Numbered from the stretch's first letter, positions 24,645 through 34,902 are shown. The stretch is DNA of 64,000 nucleotides from JABMQB01 sp963677475 (GCA_963677475.2 CAXXQD010000023.1:1-64000); one strand, 5' to 3'. The notes: generated from the letters alone by a model not told the origin. A program made the numbers and translations.

Positions 24645-24652
24645 TATTTTTG
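24645..24652 (+). promoter_or_regulatory. Putative -7 element of the aldo/keto reductase gene
   Basis: TATTTTTG fits TAnnTTTG and lies 20 bases before the start codon at 24673. It directly abuts the preceding terminator, and no clear -33 TTTG is visible, so confidence is limited. Confidence 0.35.
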
Positions 24653-24672
24653 ATTTTAAAATATCTTAAGAC

Positions 24673-25671
24673 ATGAACAAGAAAAATACATTACCAGGAA
24701 CAGACATTGAAATTACACCAATAGCTTTTGGAGCATGGGCAATTGGAGGTTGGTTATGGGGTGGCTCCGATGAAAAAGAAGCCATTGAAGCGCTCGAAAA
24801 ATCAATTGATGTTGGTATTACAAGTATAGATACCGCACCTGTTTACGGATTTGGCTTGAGTGAGGAACTGGTTGGCAAAGCCATCAAAGGCAAGCGTGAC
24901 AAAGTACAAATTCTGACCAAATTCAGTATGAACTGGCACGAAAAAGTGGGGCACCTGAAATTCACTGATATTAAAATGAACGATGGCAAAATCGTTGACT
25001 TGTACATTAACGGTAGGAAAAAGCGTGTGATTGAAGAATGCGAGGAATCATTGAAAAGGTTAAATACCGATTACATTGACCTTTATCAGCTACACTGGCC
25101 AGATCCAACCACCCCGATTGAAGAAACCATGGAAGCCATTGAGTTGCTAAAACAGCAAGGAAAAATATTGGCTGGTGGTGTGAGTAATTATTCGGTCGAC
25201 CAAATGAAAGAAGCCACCAAGTACACGCAACTATCAACAAACCAGGTTCCATATAGCATGATTCTTAGGGACATCGAAAAAAACCTGGTTCCATGGAGTT
25301 TAGATAACAAAATTGGCATAATCGCATACAGTCCATTACAAAGGGGAATACTTAGTGGTAAGGTTAAGCCGGGTTATAAATTTAACGAGGGCGATAGCAG
25401 AAATACTTACCCGTATTACCTCGAACCAAATTTGTCACGGATTAATTCTTTTCTTGAATCAATTCAACCCATTGCCGATAAACATAATGTAACAATGGCA
25501 CAATTGGTTTTACGGTGGACAATTCAACAGCCGGCAATTACCTGTGTTTTGGCAGGATCAAGAACTTCGAAACAAATCGAAGAAAATGCCGTTGCCCTAA
25601 ATTTTGAATTAAGCCAGGAGGAAATCCAAAGCATCAACCAAAAATTGGAAGGGCTTAAACTCGAAATCTAA
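24673..25671 (+). CDS. Aldo/keto reductase
   Basis: A 332-residue cytoplasmic NADPH-dependent oxidoreductase with a TIM-barrel aldo/keto reductase fold, most like the AKR11-14 / YajO type. Catalytic tetrad candidates are Asp in SIDTAPVYGFG, the Tyr of the same motif, Lys in ILTKFS and His in DLYQLHWPDP. The C-terminal cofactor loop VLAGSRTSKQIEENAVAL matches the NADP-binding GxRxxxQ element. It has its own transcription unit. Substrate unknown. Confidence 0.93.
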   Translation: MNKKNTLPGTDIEITPIAFGAWAIGGWLWGGSDEKEAIEALEKSIDVGITSIDTAPVYGFGLSEELVGKAIKGKRDKVQILTKFSMNWHEKVGHLKFTDIKMNDGKIVDLYINGRKKRVIEECEESLKRLNTDYIDLYQLHWPDPTTPIEETMEAIELLKQQGKILAGGVSNYSVDQMKEATKYTQLSTNQVPYSMILRDIEKNLVPWSLDNKIGIIAYSPLQRGILSGKVKPGYKFNEGDSRNTYPYYLEPNLSRINSFLESIQPIADKHNVTMAQLVLRWTIQQPAITCVLAGSRTSKQIEENAVALNFELSQEEIQSINQKLEGLKLEI

Positions 25672-26024
25672 ACCTTGAACCTTAACCCCCAACTACTTTT
25701 CTTTAATTTATACTAATAATAAGTATGCAATGGGTATAGAAATTTGTCTGCGTAAATCTGAGGTTTGAAAAATCTGACTTCAATTCCAAACATTATATGG
25801 GTTCAAGCATGCATAAATATCACCCCTGACATATTTGACTAACAATCAACCATATAGTTCTACATAAATATTAGGATTTATGTAAAACAGGGACATTTGT
25901 CTTGTTCTTCGAACAAATATTACTCATTAAATTAGCTTCATTTCCCTATTTTTATCCCTTTAAATTAAACCTAAAAACGATTAAGTTTTAGGTATATCTG
26001 ATCAAATATTAATAACAATACTCA
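25672..26024 (+). other. 353-bp noncoding region upstream of the pectate lyase gene
   Basis: AT-rich and without a credible gene. It contains the 15-base palindrome listed separately at 25902-25916. No TAnnTTTG element with good spacing was found before the start codon at 26025. Confidence 0.5.
25902..25916. promoter_or_regulatory. Candidate operator palindrome upstream of pectinase genes
   Basis: TTGTTC-TTC-GAACAA is a perfect inverted repeat with 6-base arms and a 3-base centre, about 108 bases before the start codon of the pectate lyase gene. Position and symmetry suit a regulator site, but no regulator gene is nearby and a 12-base match can arise by chance. Confidence 0.3.
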
Positions 26025-28130
26025 ATGAGAAACAAACTAACAATCTACTCTAAATTTATCCTTATAACCTGCTTGCTAATACTAAATTCATTTGCACTTT
26101 TTGCTGAAGGGGATGGTTATGGTGAGAATCCCGGTGGTGCAGGCGGAGATACCATCATTGTTGAAACATCAGAGGAATTTAAAAGTTATGCAGGCTTGCA
26201 GGAACCTTATGTAATTTTCATAAAAGATACCATTGATGTCGGATCAGAAGTAAGAATAGCCAGCTATAAAACCATTTCAGGCTTAAATACCAATTCTACC
26301 GTAATCGGGAATATGAGTATTAAATCGGGCACAAACAATGTGGTTGTTAAAAACCTAAATATAACCAACCCGATGAACGATGGGATTACCATCCGGAATG
26401 CACAATATGTTTATGTTACCAACTGTACCGTTTATGATTGTGCCGATGGTTGTATCGATATCACTGTTGAGTCGGACTTTGTAACCGTATCGCACTGTCG
26501 TTTCTTCTATGAAAATGTAACCTTCCATAAATTTGTGAACCTGATTGGTGCCAGCGACGACAACTTAACCGATCGCGGGAAATTACACGTGACCATGCAC
26601 AACAACTGGTGGGATACAGGCTGCACCTCACGCATGCCACGGGTCCGTTTCGGATACGTTCATATTTACAACAATTATTTTAATTGCGAAGGCAATAATT
26701 ATTGTAATCGTGCTGGCAAAGAAGGGCATATTTTTTCTGAACGAAATTATTTTGAAGGAGTACGCGATCCCTTAACTGTAGAAGATGAAGGTGTTGCTAA
26801 AAGTATAGGAAATATATACGCCGATTGCACAGGTACCATTTATGCCGGGAACGATGATGTGTTTACGCCCTCATACAGTTACAATGCCCTAGATGCCGAA
26901 GAAATAAAAGAAAACATCGTTGCGAATGCGGGCAACACCAAAACTGAAGCTGCCCCGACCACTGGTAAAAAAGAAACAATTATCCATTGGCCTGATCAGA
27001 ACGATATCATTTTTGGGACACCACTGAGTGAAGTTCAATTAAATGCAACTGCCGAAGGAAACACCAGTGCCCCAATTTACAGTCACGGTATCGGCGCACA
27101 ACTCGAAGAAGGATATAACACCTTAACGGCTACCTTCCCTGAAGATGAAAATTACAAAGCAGCCAGTAAAACAATCAACATAAAGGTAAATTATATCTAT
27201 TATTCATTATCGGTACTAAAAGTAGATGCCAGCAATCCTGACCTGGTTGTTGTATCACCCGAGGGGAAAAAAATTGGTGGAGAACTAAAATTCCCCAAAG
27301 GAACTGTGGTTACATTAGTTGCCAACTCAAACTTGCTTTCCACTTTTGATCATTGGAGCAATGGGGAAACCAACGATACCATTTCCATTTCAATGGACGG
27401 GGATACAGAAATAACCGCCTATTACAATCAATTGGATTATATTGTTGCATGGGATTTATACGAAGACATTAATATCAACCGACCGGCCGATTACTATTCA
27501 GCCAACGAGAACCAATCTTCAGTTTTAAACCTTAAAAATACCAGCGGGATAAACACAACCTGGGCTTCGTATCCGGGCGAGACCAAACTACTTGGCAAAA
27601 ACGCAGCAATGATCCGTAGAAGTAAATATTCCGCTGGAAATTATTTCTTCGAGATTGAATTCGATGCCAGCAATTTCGAAAATATTCAAGTCTCTGCAAG
27701 CATGCTGGGGATTTTAACCTACTATAAAATTCAAAATGTAGAATATTCGATTGATGGCACCAATTATATGAAGATTGGGGATTATACTTTGGAGCAGGAT
27801 TCAGTTTGGTATTCCGAAACGTTTGCCCTGCCCGATGGTGCCAATGGGAAAAGTTCAATTACAGTCAGGTTTAAAGCAGATAAAAGTTCAACCCTAACTA
27901 CCGATGGGAATATTGGTACATCAATAAGCGAAATAATTGTTCTTGGTAACCTGCGAAACCCAACATCAATCACCGAAAATCTGACAAATAAAAAAATAAT
28001 AGAACAACAATACTTTACCCTGGACGGAAAACGGATTGCTGCCCCAACAAAAGGGATTAACCTGCTTATAACACGTTATGAAGATGGCAGTATTTCCACA
28101 AAAAAGATTTTCTGTCAAAAAATTAACTAA
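26025..28130 (+). CDS. Secreted pectate lyase (PL1 family) with C-terminal sorting domain
   Basis: A 701-residue secreted polysaccharide lyase that cleaves polygalacturonate by beta-elimination. A signal peptide covers residues 1-27. A right-handed beta-helix of the PL1 type spans about 40-300, with VVKNLNITNPMNDGITIRNAQYVYVTNCTVYDCADGCIDI, the Ca-binding acidic region and the RMPRVRFGYVHIYNNYF segment that carries the catalytic Arg region. Downstream are a Bacteroidota-type repeat (SYEANTSVTATF-like, here FDHWSNGETNDTISISMDGDTEITAYYN) and a beta-sandwich. The C-terminus QQYFTLDGKRIAAPTKGINLLI...GSISTKKIF resembles the conserved Por/T9SS-type C-terminal tail of secreted enzymes. A second pectinase gene follows 55 bases later. 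Confidence 0.88.
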   Translation: MRNKLTIYSKFILITCLLILNSFALFAEGDGYGENPGGAGGDTIIVETSEEFKSYAGLQEPYVIFIKDTIDVGSEVRIASYKTISGLNTNSTVIGNMSIKSGTNNVVVKNLNITNPMNDGITIRNAQYVYVTNCTVYDCADGCIDITVESDFVTVSHCRFFYENVTFHKFVNLIGASDDNLTDRGKLHVTMHNNWWDTGCTSRMPRVRFGYVHIYNNYFNCEGNNYCNRAGKEGHIFSERNYFEGVRDPLTVEDEGVAKSIGNIYADCTGTIYAGNDDVFTPSYSYNALDAEEIKENIVANAGNTKTEAAPTTGKKETIIHWPDQNDIIFGTPLSEVQLNATAEGNTSAPIYSHGIGAQLEEGYNTLTATFPEDENYKAASKTINIKVNYIYYSLSVLKVDASNPDLVVVSPEGKKIGGELKFPKGTVVTLVANSNLLSTFDHWSNGETNDTISISMDGDTEITAYYNQLDYIVAWDLYEDININRPADYYSANENQSSVLNLKNTSGINTTWASYPGETKLLGKNAAMIRRSKYSAGNYFFEIEFDASNFENIQVSASMLGILTYYKIQNVEYSIDGTNYMKIGDYTLEQDSVWYSETFALPDGANGKSSITVRFKADKSSTLTTDGNIGTSISEIIVLGNLRNPTSITENLTNKKIIEQQYFTLDGKRIAAPTKGINLLITRYEDGSISTKKIFCQKIN

Positions 28131-28185
28131 ACAATGAAAACAATCATAAAAAACTCTAATTATGCAATAAAACCAAATAAGAAAT

Positions 28186-31179
28186 ATGAATTCGCAATTA
28201 ATAAAATTTTATTTTATACTAGCATTAATACTTGGAGCGGGTTTTAATGGAACTGCGCAAACCCAGGCATTTCCAACTGCAGAAGGCTATGGCAAATGGG
28301 CAAGTGGAGGCCGTGGAGGTGTAGTTGTTGAAGTTACCAACCTGGAAGATGATCCGCAAAACCCACCGGAGGGAAGCTTAAGATGGGCCTTTAAACAAGG
28401 CACTGAAACCAAGTATGACCCGCTGCTCGGAAGTTACAAAGTTTATGTGCCAATTACCATTGTATTTAGGGTATCCGGAATAATCGACTTGAATGGGAAT
28501 GAACTAAAGGTTCAGCGAAGAGGGGTCACTATTGCCGGACAAACAGCACCGGGCGATGGAATTTGTATTAAAGGCGAATCATTTAATATGGGAGGAAGCC
28601 AAAATGTTATTGTTCGTCATTTACGTTTTCGAACAGGCGCTTATACCTCCGATAGCACAGAGGTAAATGCTGCAAGCGTTATCCTTGAAAATGGAGGAAA
28701 TTTTATTTTCGATCATTGCTCCATGTCGTGGTCATCAGAAGAACTGTGCGATTTTGCAGATGATGATGACCTAACCGTTCAATGGTGTATTTTCTCCGAA
28801 GGTTTATACGCATCGGTAAACGGAAAAGGGGCCCGTGGATATGGCGCTGTTATTGCCGGTGCAACTGCAACTTACCATCATAATCTTATGGCTCATACGG
28901 TTGCACGGGCACCAAGATTTGGGGTTACCTCTCCTGAAGATCCACACGTATTAGTTGATTATGTGAACAATGTCAATTATAATTTTGGAAAGGCAACCGC
29001 ATGTTATGGCGGTGAGAACGAAATGGGCCCCAATGGTACTGAACGTATAAATTTTGTCAATAATTATTACAAACATGGTCCGGCATATCCTGGAAATAAA
29101 TCGGCATACTTTGTTCGTGCTTCCTACGAAATTGGCGCACAAGGTTATGCTTTCACAAAATGGCACCTTAGTGGAAATTATATTGATGGTTCAGCAAACC
29201 AAGCCCTTAATGATGATAACTATCTCGGATTGAACATCGAAGAATATACTAACCAGATAACATGTACCGTTGATGACTTAAAATCTGATCACCATACTGT
29301 TGCCTATCCTGTAAATACCGAATCGGCACACGATGCATTTAACAGTATCATGCAAAATGTAGGTGCTTTCCCACGTGATACTGTGGACCAAAGGATTATT
29401 CAGGAAACTATTTCCGGAACAGCCTCGAATCATGGTAGTTTTAATAACTACGCTGTTAGCGGAATAATCGATAGCCCTTCAGATGCCGGCGGATGGCCGG
29501 AATACAAAACTTACAATACCATCACCGATGAAGACCATGATGGTATGGATGATGCCTGGGAAACAGCAAACGGGCTCAACCCTTCTGATCCGGAAGACCG
29601 AAACAGGATTACAAAAAGCGGCTACACGGCACTTGAAGTTTATCTGAACGGATTGGTTGGAGAACACATCGATCTTGATTTTACAATTTCAGAAAAAAAA
29701 GTGCACGACTTTGTGGTAGCCAAAGATGGCACCGGTGATTTTACAACAATAAACGAAGCTATTGATGCTGCACCAGAAGGGGACGAAAGAACAACGGTTT
29801 TTATAAAAAAAGGAATTTATGAAGAAAAAATCTTCATCGGGAACCGTTGGCAAACGTCAAATAAAATAATTAGCCTTATCGGTGAAAATGTGGATAGCGT
29901 AATTGTTACCTGGGACGATTACCATGGAAAAGATATTCCTTACCCCGGAAAAGATGGCACTATAAAAGCAGATGGTATGACGGCTTCAACCCTGACAGTC
30001 ACTTCCCCCGAATTTTATATGGAAAACATAACCATCAAAAATCCGTCAACGGCAGCCCAAGCCGAGGCAATTTACCAGAGTGGCGACAAACAGATTATCA
30101 AAAATTGTAAGATCCTTGGGAACCAGGATACACACCGAACCAAAAAAGGAAGAAGGTATTTTTATTTTAGGTCAACCATTGAAGGCGGAGTGGACTTTAT
30201 TTATGCCGGCGGAACCTGTTATTTTTATCAATGTGATATCGTCAGTAACCGGAGTGGTTACATCACTGCGCCCGAAGATATAAGCTACAAAGCAACCCTG
30301 TCATCCGGAAAAACACTTCGCTATGGGTTCTTTTTTAAAGATTGTGACCTTTTAGCAACCGATAATGTAGCAACTGGCGATGTATATCTGGGCAGGCCCT
30401 GGGGCCCTGAATGTGGATCGGTATATCTGAATTGCAGGCTGGGTGCCCATATCAATAACCAGGGATGGACAACCATGGGAGCAGGAAATGAAAACAGTGC
30501 TTGTTTTGCAGAATACAAGAGTACGAATGAAGATGGTTCTTCGCTAATTGACGTATCTGAAAGGATCAATTGGAGCCAGCAATTCAATACTTCCGATGTG
30601 AATAATTTTATGCTATTATCGAGGATATATTCATCAGTTTCGAGCAATAAATTTGAGCCAATACCAATGGTTGTTGCACCCCCGGCACCTGCAAGAATTG
30701 ACATCGAAAATAACTATCTATCCTGGCCCGCCGTAAGCAATGCAAATGGCTATGTAATTTATGCAAACGGTTCGGTTATAGGTTTTAATTCGGTAAACCA
30801 CTTTACAGACACTTTGAGCCACGAAACCACTCCGGTTTATTCCGTTAAAACTGTTGGTCCACACGGAAACCTTAGTACATTCAATGGCAGCTCGGAAGAC
30901 TTTACCGAATCAGGGATTAAAGAGCATATCGATTCTCCAATTATTATCTCAAGCAATCAGGCCCTGACCGAGAATAAAACATTTGTCCCAACTATTATTA
31001 ACGGTGCAATTGAATTTAGCAAACCAGTTTCGTTCAGGGTGTTTACAATCACCGGACAGGAAATCGCAAATAAAAACGCCTCAACACGGTTCAACTTACA
31101 AACATTGCCTTCCGGCATCTATTTATTTAATATCAGGGATAAGGAAAACAAACATTTTTCGTTTAAAATCAGAAAATAA
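28186..31179 (+). CDS. Bifunctional secreted pectate lyase - pectin methylesterase with T9SS sorting domain
   Basis: A 997-residue multidomain enzyme. After a signal peptide (1-25) comes a PL1-type pectate lyase region (about 28-430, starting AFPTAEGYGKWASGGRGG, with NVIVRHLRFRTG and FDHCSMSWSSEE). A short Ca-binding-like DEDHDGMDDAWE element lies near 447-458. A CE8 pectinesterase follows (about 507-790): FVVAKDGTGDFTTINEAIDAAP, NQDTHRTKKG with the catalytic QD, GGVDFIYAGG with the second Asp, and LGRPWG with the substrate Arg. A fibronectin-like linker precedes a type IX secretion sorting domain at the C-terminus (FRVFTITGQEI...LPSGIYLFNIR...FKIRK). De-esterifying and cleaving pectin in one chain fits the neighbouring pectate lyase. 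Confidence 0.92.
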   Translation: MNSQLIKFYFILALILGAGFNGTAQTQAFPTAEGYGKWASGGRGGVVVEVTNLEDDPQNPPEGSLRWAFKQGTETKYDPLLGSYKVYVPITIVFRVSGIIDLNGNELKVQRRGVTIAGQTAPGDGICIKGESFNMGGSQNVIVRHLRFRTGAYTSDSTEVNAASVILENGGNFIFDHCSMSWSSEELCDFADDDDLTVQWCIFSEGLYASVNGKGARGYGAVIAGATATYHHNLMAHTVARAPRFGVTSPEDPHVLVDYVNNVNYNFGKATACYGGENEMGPNGTERINFVNNYYKHGPAYPGNKSAYFVRASYEIGAQGYAFTKWHLSGNYIDGSANQALNDDNYLGLNIEEYTNQITCTVDDLKSDHHTVAYPVNTESAHDAFNSIMQNVGAFPRDTVDQRIIQETISGTASNHGSFNNYAVSGIIDSPSDAGGWPEYKTYNTITDEDHDGMDDAWETANGLNPSDPEDRNRITKSGYTALEVYLNGLVGEHIDLDFTISEKKVHDFVVAKDGTGDFTTINEAIDAAPEGDERTTVFIKKGIYEEKIFIGNRWQTSNKIISLIGENVDSVIVTWDDYHGKDIPYPGKDGTIKADGMTASTLTVTSPEFYMENITIKNPSTAAQAEAIYQSGDKQIIKNCKILGNQDTHRTKKGRRYFYFRSTIEGGVDFIYAGGTCYFYQCDIVSNRSGYITAPEDISYKATLSSGKTLRYGFFFKDCDLLATDNVATGDVYLGRPWGPECGSVYLNCRLGAHINNQGWTTMGAGNENSACFAEYKSTNEDGSSLIDVSERINWSQQFNTSDVNNFMLLSRIYSSVSSNKFEPIPMVVAPPAPARIDIENNYLSWPAVSNANGYVIYANGSVIGFNSVNHFTDTLSHETTPVYSVKTVGPHGNLSTFNGSSEDFTESGIKEHIDSPIIISSNQALTENKTFVPTIINGAIEFSKPVSFRVFTITGQEIANKNASTRFNLQTLPSGIYLFNIRDKENKHFSFKIRK

Positions 31180-31205
31180 TTCTCAACAATATTGACGTCC
31201 ATTTT

Positions 31206-31255
31206 AAACCGGTATTCCAAATTTAAGTTGCTTTTGGGATTCCGGTTTTATTTTT
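31206..31255 (+). terminator. Rho-independent terminator after pectinase genes
   Basis: AAACCGGTATTCC pairs with GGGATTCCGGTTT (12 of 13 positions) and is followed by TATTTTT. It closes the pectinase transcript 26 bases after the stop codon. Confidence 0.75.
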
Positions 31256-31385
31256 GGATCTTTTTAAGAAAACAAATAGAATTAGTATTCTTGCTCATAA
31301 TCTTAAGATTAACAATACATTGGTGAAGACCTTTCCATTGCCATAAAATTTACCTTGAATAGTACCATTCGCAAAACTTTTAGTT

Positions 31386-31393
31386 TATATTTG
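31386..31393 (+). promoter_or_regulatory. Putative -7 promoter element of the TonB-receptor-like gene
   Basis: TATATTTG matches TAnnTTTG and lies 18 bases before the ATG at 31412, with AGAGGA as a possible ribosome binding site between. No good -33 element is seen. Confidence 0.45.
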
Positions 31394-31411
31394 TTAGTAA
31401 GTACAGAGGAC

Positions 31412-33841
31412 ATGATCAAATTTTACTTACTCGGTTTATTTCTTTTGGTATTTGCTGGCACAAACGCTCAAGTAAATGTGAGCATATCCGGAAGGATTTA
31501 CGATGCGAAAACTTCAGAAGAGCTTCCGTTTGCTACTGTAGCCCTTTATCAGGATAGCCTGTTTATTAGTGGAACCATATCGGGCGACGATGGCAGGTTT
31601 ATATTGTCCGGAAATTTTAAGGGTGATTATACGGTTAAAATTTCATTCATCGGGTATTTACCAACCCAGGTCCCTATTCTTATTGGCGAACTTAATACCA
31701 ATTTTAACCTTGGAAAAATCAGCCTTGCATCCAGCGCTACCGAATTAAACGAAGTGACCGTTAAGGCTCAAAAATCATTGGTTTCATCGGAGATGGATAA
31801 AAAGGTTTTTGATATGAAAGATAATGTTTCACGATCAGGCCGTTCTGCATTAGACGCTTTAAAAGCACTTCCGGGAGTTACCTTTAGCCAGGAAGGGAAA
31901 GTAATATTAAGAGGTAGCGATAAAGTTGCGGTTTTAATTGATGGCAAACAATCGAGCCTTACGGGTTTTGGAAATCAAAAAAGCCTGGACAATATTTCAG
32001 CAGCAAATATTGAAAGCATTGAGATCATTCATAATCCATCCGCAAAATACGATGCCTCCGGGATGGCTGGGATTATTAACCTGATCTATAAAAAACAAAC
32101 GAAAATTGGCTTAAATGGCGATATTGGTGTTTCGCAGGGAATGGGGGCGCTTACAAAGGTAAAAACCGATTTGCCAACACGTTTGGGAAGCTTCTCAATG
32201 AACCCCAAATATGCGCCATCGGTAAACCTAAACCTAAAAAAGTCAAACCTGAATTTCTTCCTTCGCTCCGAATTAATGCTCCTCGAAAAGCTGCCGAACA
32301 ACGAATTTACCACCAGAAATTACGACAATGGAAAAACTACCATTTCGCAGGTTCCCGAAAACCGGGAACAAACCCATGTTGTTATAAACGCAGGATTGGA
32401 TTGGGAACTTGATCCCAACAACTTATTCACATTCTCGGTAGCCTACGATTGGGAAAACCATGTGGATACCGCGCAAGTTGCCTATTTCAGGTACGATACT
32501 TCATTGAACCCAACCAGTAAAACCGATTCTTACAGGTATTACCACTGGAATGAGGAAGAGAAAACTGGTTTTATGAACTATGCCGTAAGCTACCTACATA
32601 AATTTGCAGAGCCCGGGCACGAACTGAACACCAACCTGCAATATACCAAAGGTTGGGAAGATGAGGGTTATTTCCTAAACGACAGTTCAGCAACTAGGAT
32701 TGGAAAAGATGCCACCCACATATTGGCAAAAGAGCATACCACAAGCCTCTCGTCCGATTATTCCAAACCCCTTAAAAATGGTAAGCTTGAAACAGGGGTA
32801 AAACTAAGGTGGCGAAGGCTTCCGGTTGAATACAACATTACCCCCGGAATCAATTCAATTATTTATCCCGGTATGGGCGATTGGTCTAATTGGGGGGAAG
32901 ATATTTATGCCGCTTATGTTAATTATCTGGCAGAAAAATCGTGGCTAACCATTGAAGCAGGTTTAAGGGCTGAATATTCCAAGGTGTTTTATGAAATCGC
33001 GCCTGAAAATAACTATTATAGCGAAAGCGATTCGTACGATAATTTTGAACTCTTTCCGAATGCCCGTTTAACGTTCAAACCAAACGAAAAAAACGGAATT
33101 TCCCTTTTCTACAACCGTAGGGTTGACCGCCCCGGAGAGCCTGAATTGAGGATTTTCCCGAAATACGACGATCCTGAACTCCTGAAGGTTGGGAACCCTT
33201 ATTTACGTCCTCAATATACCCAATCGTTTGAACTGGCATACTATTATAAATGGCAAAGTGGCTCTAGCTATATTGCAGCATACCACAGGTCTATTAAGGA
33301 TGCTTTTCAACGCATTTATAGCATCGATGAATCAAGCGAATACTCTATTGTCAATAAAATATATCAGAATACAGGAAATGCCAGCAACCAGGGAATAGAA
33401 TTACTCCTCGAACAAAAACTAAGCAGTTTCTGGAAACTTTCAGGAAATGTGAATTGGTATGTGAACACTTTAGATGCCTATACCGGAACCATATTATTTC
33501 CTTACCAAAGGGAATTTCGCATGGAAAAATCAAAGGATAACAGTTGGGATATGAAACTGAACAACCAATTTGATTTCCGAAATGGGGTGCAAATCCAACT
33601 CTCCGGAATTTATTATGCGCCCAAAAATATCCCGCAAGGAAAACAATTGGCACGTTCATCCATCGATTTTGGCATTAAGGACAACATTATGGATGACCGC
33701 GGTGAAATAAGTTTCTCCATTAGCGACATCTTCAATAAATTTGGAATTCGCCAGGAAATCAATGGCGATGGTTTCACAGCACTGTATGAAAACTATTACG
33801 AAACCCAAATTTACAGCATTGGCTTAAAGTATTTCTTCTAA
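31412..33841 (+). CDS. TonB-dependent receptor-like outer membrane beta-barrel protein
   Basis: An 809-residue outer membrane protein. A signal peptide (MIKFYLLGLFLLVFAGTNAQ) precedes a carboxypeptidase regulatory-like domain (about 22-105, SISGRIYDAKTSEELPFATVALY). A plug domain follows (about 125-225, SALDALKALPGVTFSQEGKVILRGSDKVAVLIDGKQ), then a C-terminal beta-barrel (outer membrane protein beta-barrel family 3 type) ending in Phe (YSIGLKYFF), as barrel proteins usually do. The start is taken at 31412; a TTG-started frame from 31355 adds 19 unlikely residues. There is no SusD partner, so this is not a classic polysaccharide locus. The substrate, possibly a chelate or peptide, is unknown. 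Confidence 0.9.
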   Translation: MIKFYLLGLFLLVFAGTNAQVNVSISGRIYDAKTSEELPFATVALYQDSLFISGTISGDDGRFILSGNFKGDYTVKISFIGYLPTQVPILIGELNTNFNLGKISLASSATELNEVTVKAQKSLVSSEMDKKVFDMKDNVSRSGRSALDALKALPGVTFSQEGKVILRGSDKVAVLIDGKQSSLTGFGNQKSLDNISAANIESIEIIHNPSAKYDASGMAGIINLIYKKQTKIGLNGDIGVSQGMGALTKVKTDLPTRLGSFSMNPKYAPSVNLNLKKSNLNFFLRSELMLLEKLPNNEFTTRNYDNGKTTISQVPENREQTHVVINAGLDWELDPNNLFTFSVAYDWENHVDTAQVAYFRYDTSLNPTSKTDSYRYYHWNEEEKTGFMNYAVSYLHKFAEPGHELNTNLQYTKGWEDEGYFLNDSSATRIGKDATHILAKEHTTSLSSDYSKPLKNGKLETGVKLRWRRLPVEYNITPGINSIIYPGMGDWSNWGEDIYAAYVNYLAEKSWLTIEAGLRAEYSKVFYEIAPENNYYSESDSYDNFELFPNARLTFKPNEKNGISLFYNRRVDRPGEPELRIFPKYDDPELLKVGNPYLRPQYTQSFELAYYYKWQSGSSYIAAYHRSIKDAFQRIYSIDESSEYSIVNKIYQNTGNASNQGIELLLEQKLSSFWKLSGNVNWYVNTLDAYTGTILFPYQREFRMEKSKDNSWDMKLNNQFDFRNGVQIQLSGIYYAPKNIPQGKQLARSSIDFGIKDNIMDDRGEISFSISDIFNKFGIRQEINGDGFTALYENYYETQIYSIGLKYFF

Positions 33842-33968
33842 ATCATCATTTTCGATTAATTCTACCCTTATGCATCGACAAATTCTTAGGATTATTGTTA
33901 ATAATTTTATATTAGCAAGATTGTAACAATATGCCCTCAAACTTTACTAAATAAACAAAACTGTATTT

Positions 33969-34901
33969 ATGGAATTATTTCGTGCAATCGATGTAAATAA
34001 AGAATTTGCCACGGTCAAAGCTTTGTCTGATGTAGGTATTACTGTAAACGAGGGCAGTATTTTTGGGTTGCTTGGTCCAAATGGAGCGGGAAAAACAACC
34101 TTAATCCGAATTATCAACCAAATTACTGCACCTGATTCGGGGCAACTGCTTTTTAAGGGCAGACCACTTAAACCCAATGACGTGGAGTTAATTGGATACC
34201 TCCCCGAAGAAAGGGGCTTGTATAAAAAAATGAAGATCGGGGAACAGGCTATTTACCTGGCGCAATTAAAAGGCCTTAGCCGGGGTGTTGCTGTTAAACG
34301 CTTAAAAGCCTGGTTCAAAAAATTTGAAATAGAAGCCTGGTGGGATAAAAAAATCGAAGAGTTGTCAAAAGGAATGCAACAAAAGGTTCAGTTTATAACA
34401 ACAGTGGTACACGAACCCAAACTCTTTATTTTTGATGAGCCATTTAGCGGATTTGACCCTATAAATGCCAACCTCATAAAACAAGAAATCCTGGAATTGC
34501 GCAACAATGGCGCGACCATAATTTTTTCGACACACAACATGGAATCGGTTGAAGAACTATGCGACCATGTTGCCCTCATCAATAAATCACATAAAATACT
34601 TGATGGCCCGGTGAAAGAAATCAGGCAACAGTTTAAATCCAACACTTTTGAAATCGGCTATAAAGGCGATTTTCAGAAAGTTGAAAATATCCTTGACAAA
34701 CAATTTGAAATTCTGGAGCATCAGGAAGAGACGGATTTAAATACGATGAAAATTAAATTCCTTAATGGTAGTTCAAGCAACGATTTACTTAAAGCGCTGA
34801 TCCCTGAGATTGAAATATCATCGTACAATGAATTAATTCCCAGCATGAACGACATTTTCATCAATGTGGTTGAGAGCTCAAATAACAGTAAAAACAACTA
34901 A
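33969..34901 (+). CDS. ABC exporter ATP-binding protein (NatA-like)
   Basis: A 310-residue ATPase subunit. Walker A is GPNGAGKTT near residues 38-46, the signature motif is LSKGMQQK, Walker B is LFIFDEPFSG and the H-loop is STHNM. The C-terminal extension after about residue 215 contains the DUF4162-like domain seen in NatA-type exporters. The permease gene begins two bases after its stop codon. Such pairs export sodium, drugs or peptides; the substrate here cannot be deduced. Confidence 0.93.
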   Translation: MELFRAIDVNKEFATVKALSDVGITVNEGSIFGLLGPNGAGKTTLIRIINQITAPDSGQLLFKGRPLKPNDVELIGYLPEERGLYKKMKIGEQAIYLAQLKGLSRGVAVKRLKAWFKKFEIEAWWDKKIEELSKGMQQKVQFITTVVHEPKLFIFDEPFSGFDPINANLIKQEILELRNNGATIIFSTHNMESVEELCDHVALINKSHKILDGPVKEIRQQFKSNTFEIGYKGDFQKVENILDKQFEILEHQEETDLNTMKIKFLNGSSSNDLLKALIPEIEISSYNELIPSMNDIFINVVESSNNSKNN

Positions 34902-34902
34902 C

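Noticed and set aside
31355..31411. Upstream start of the TonB-receptor-like gene
   Set aside because: The extension begins with TTG, precedes the promoter element and lacks signal-peptide character; the ATG at 31412 gives a proper signal peptide.
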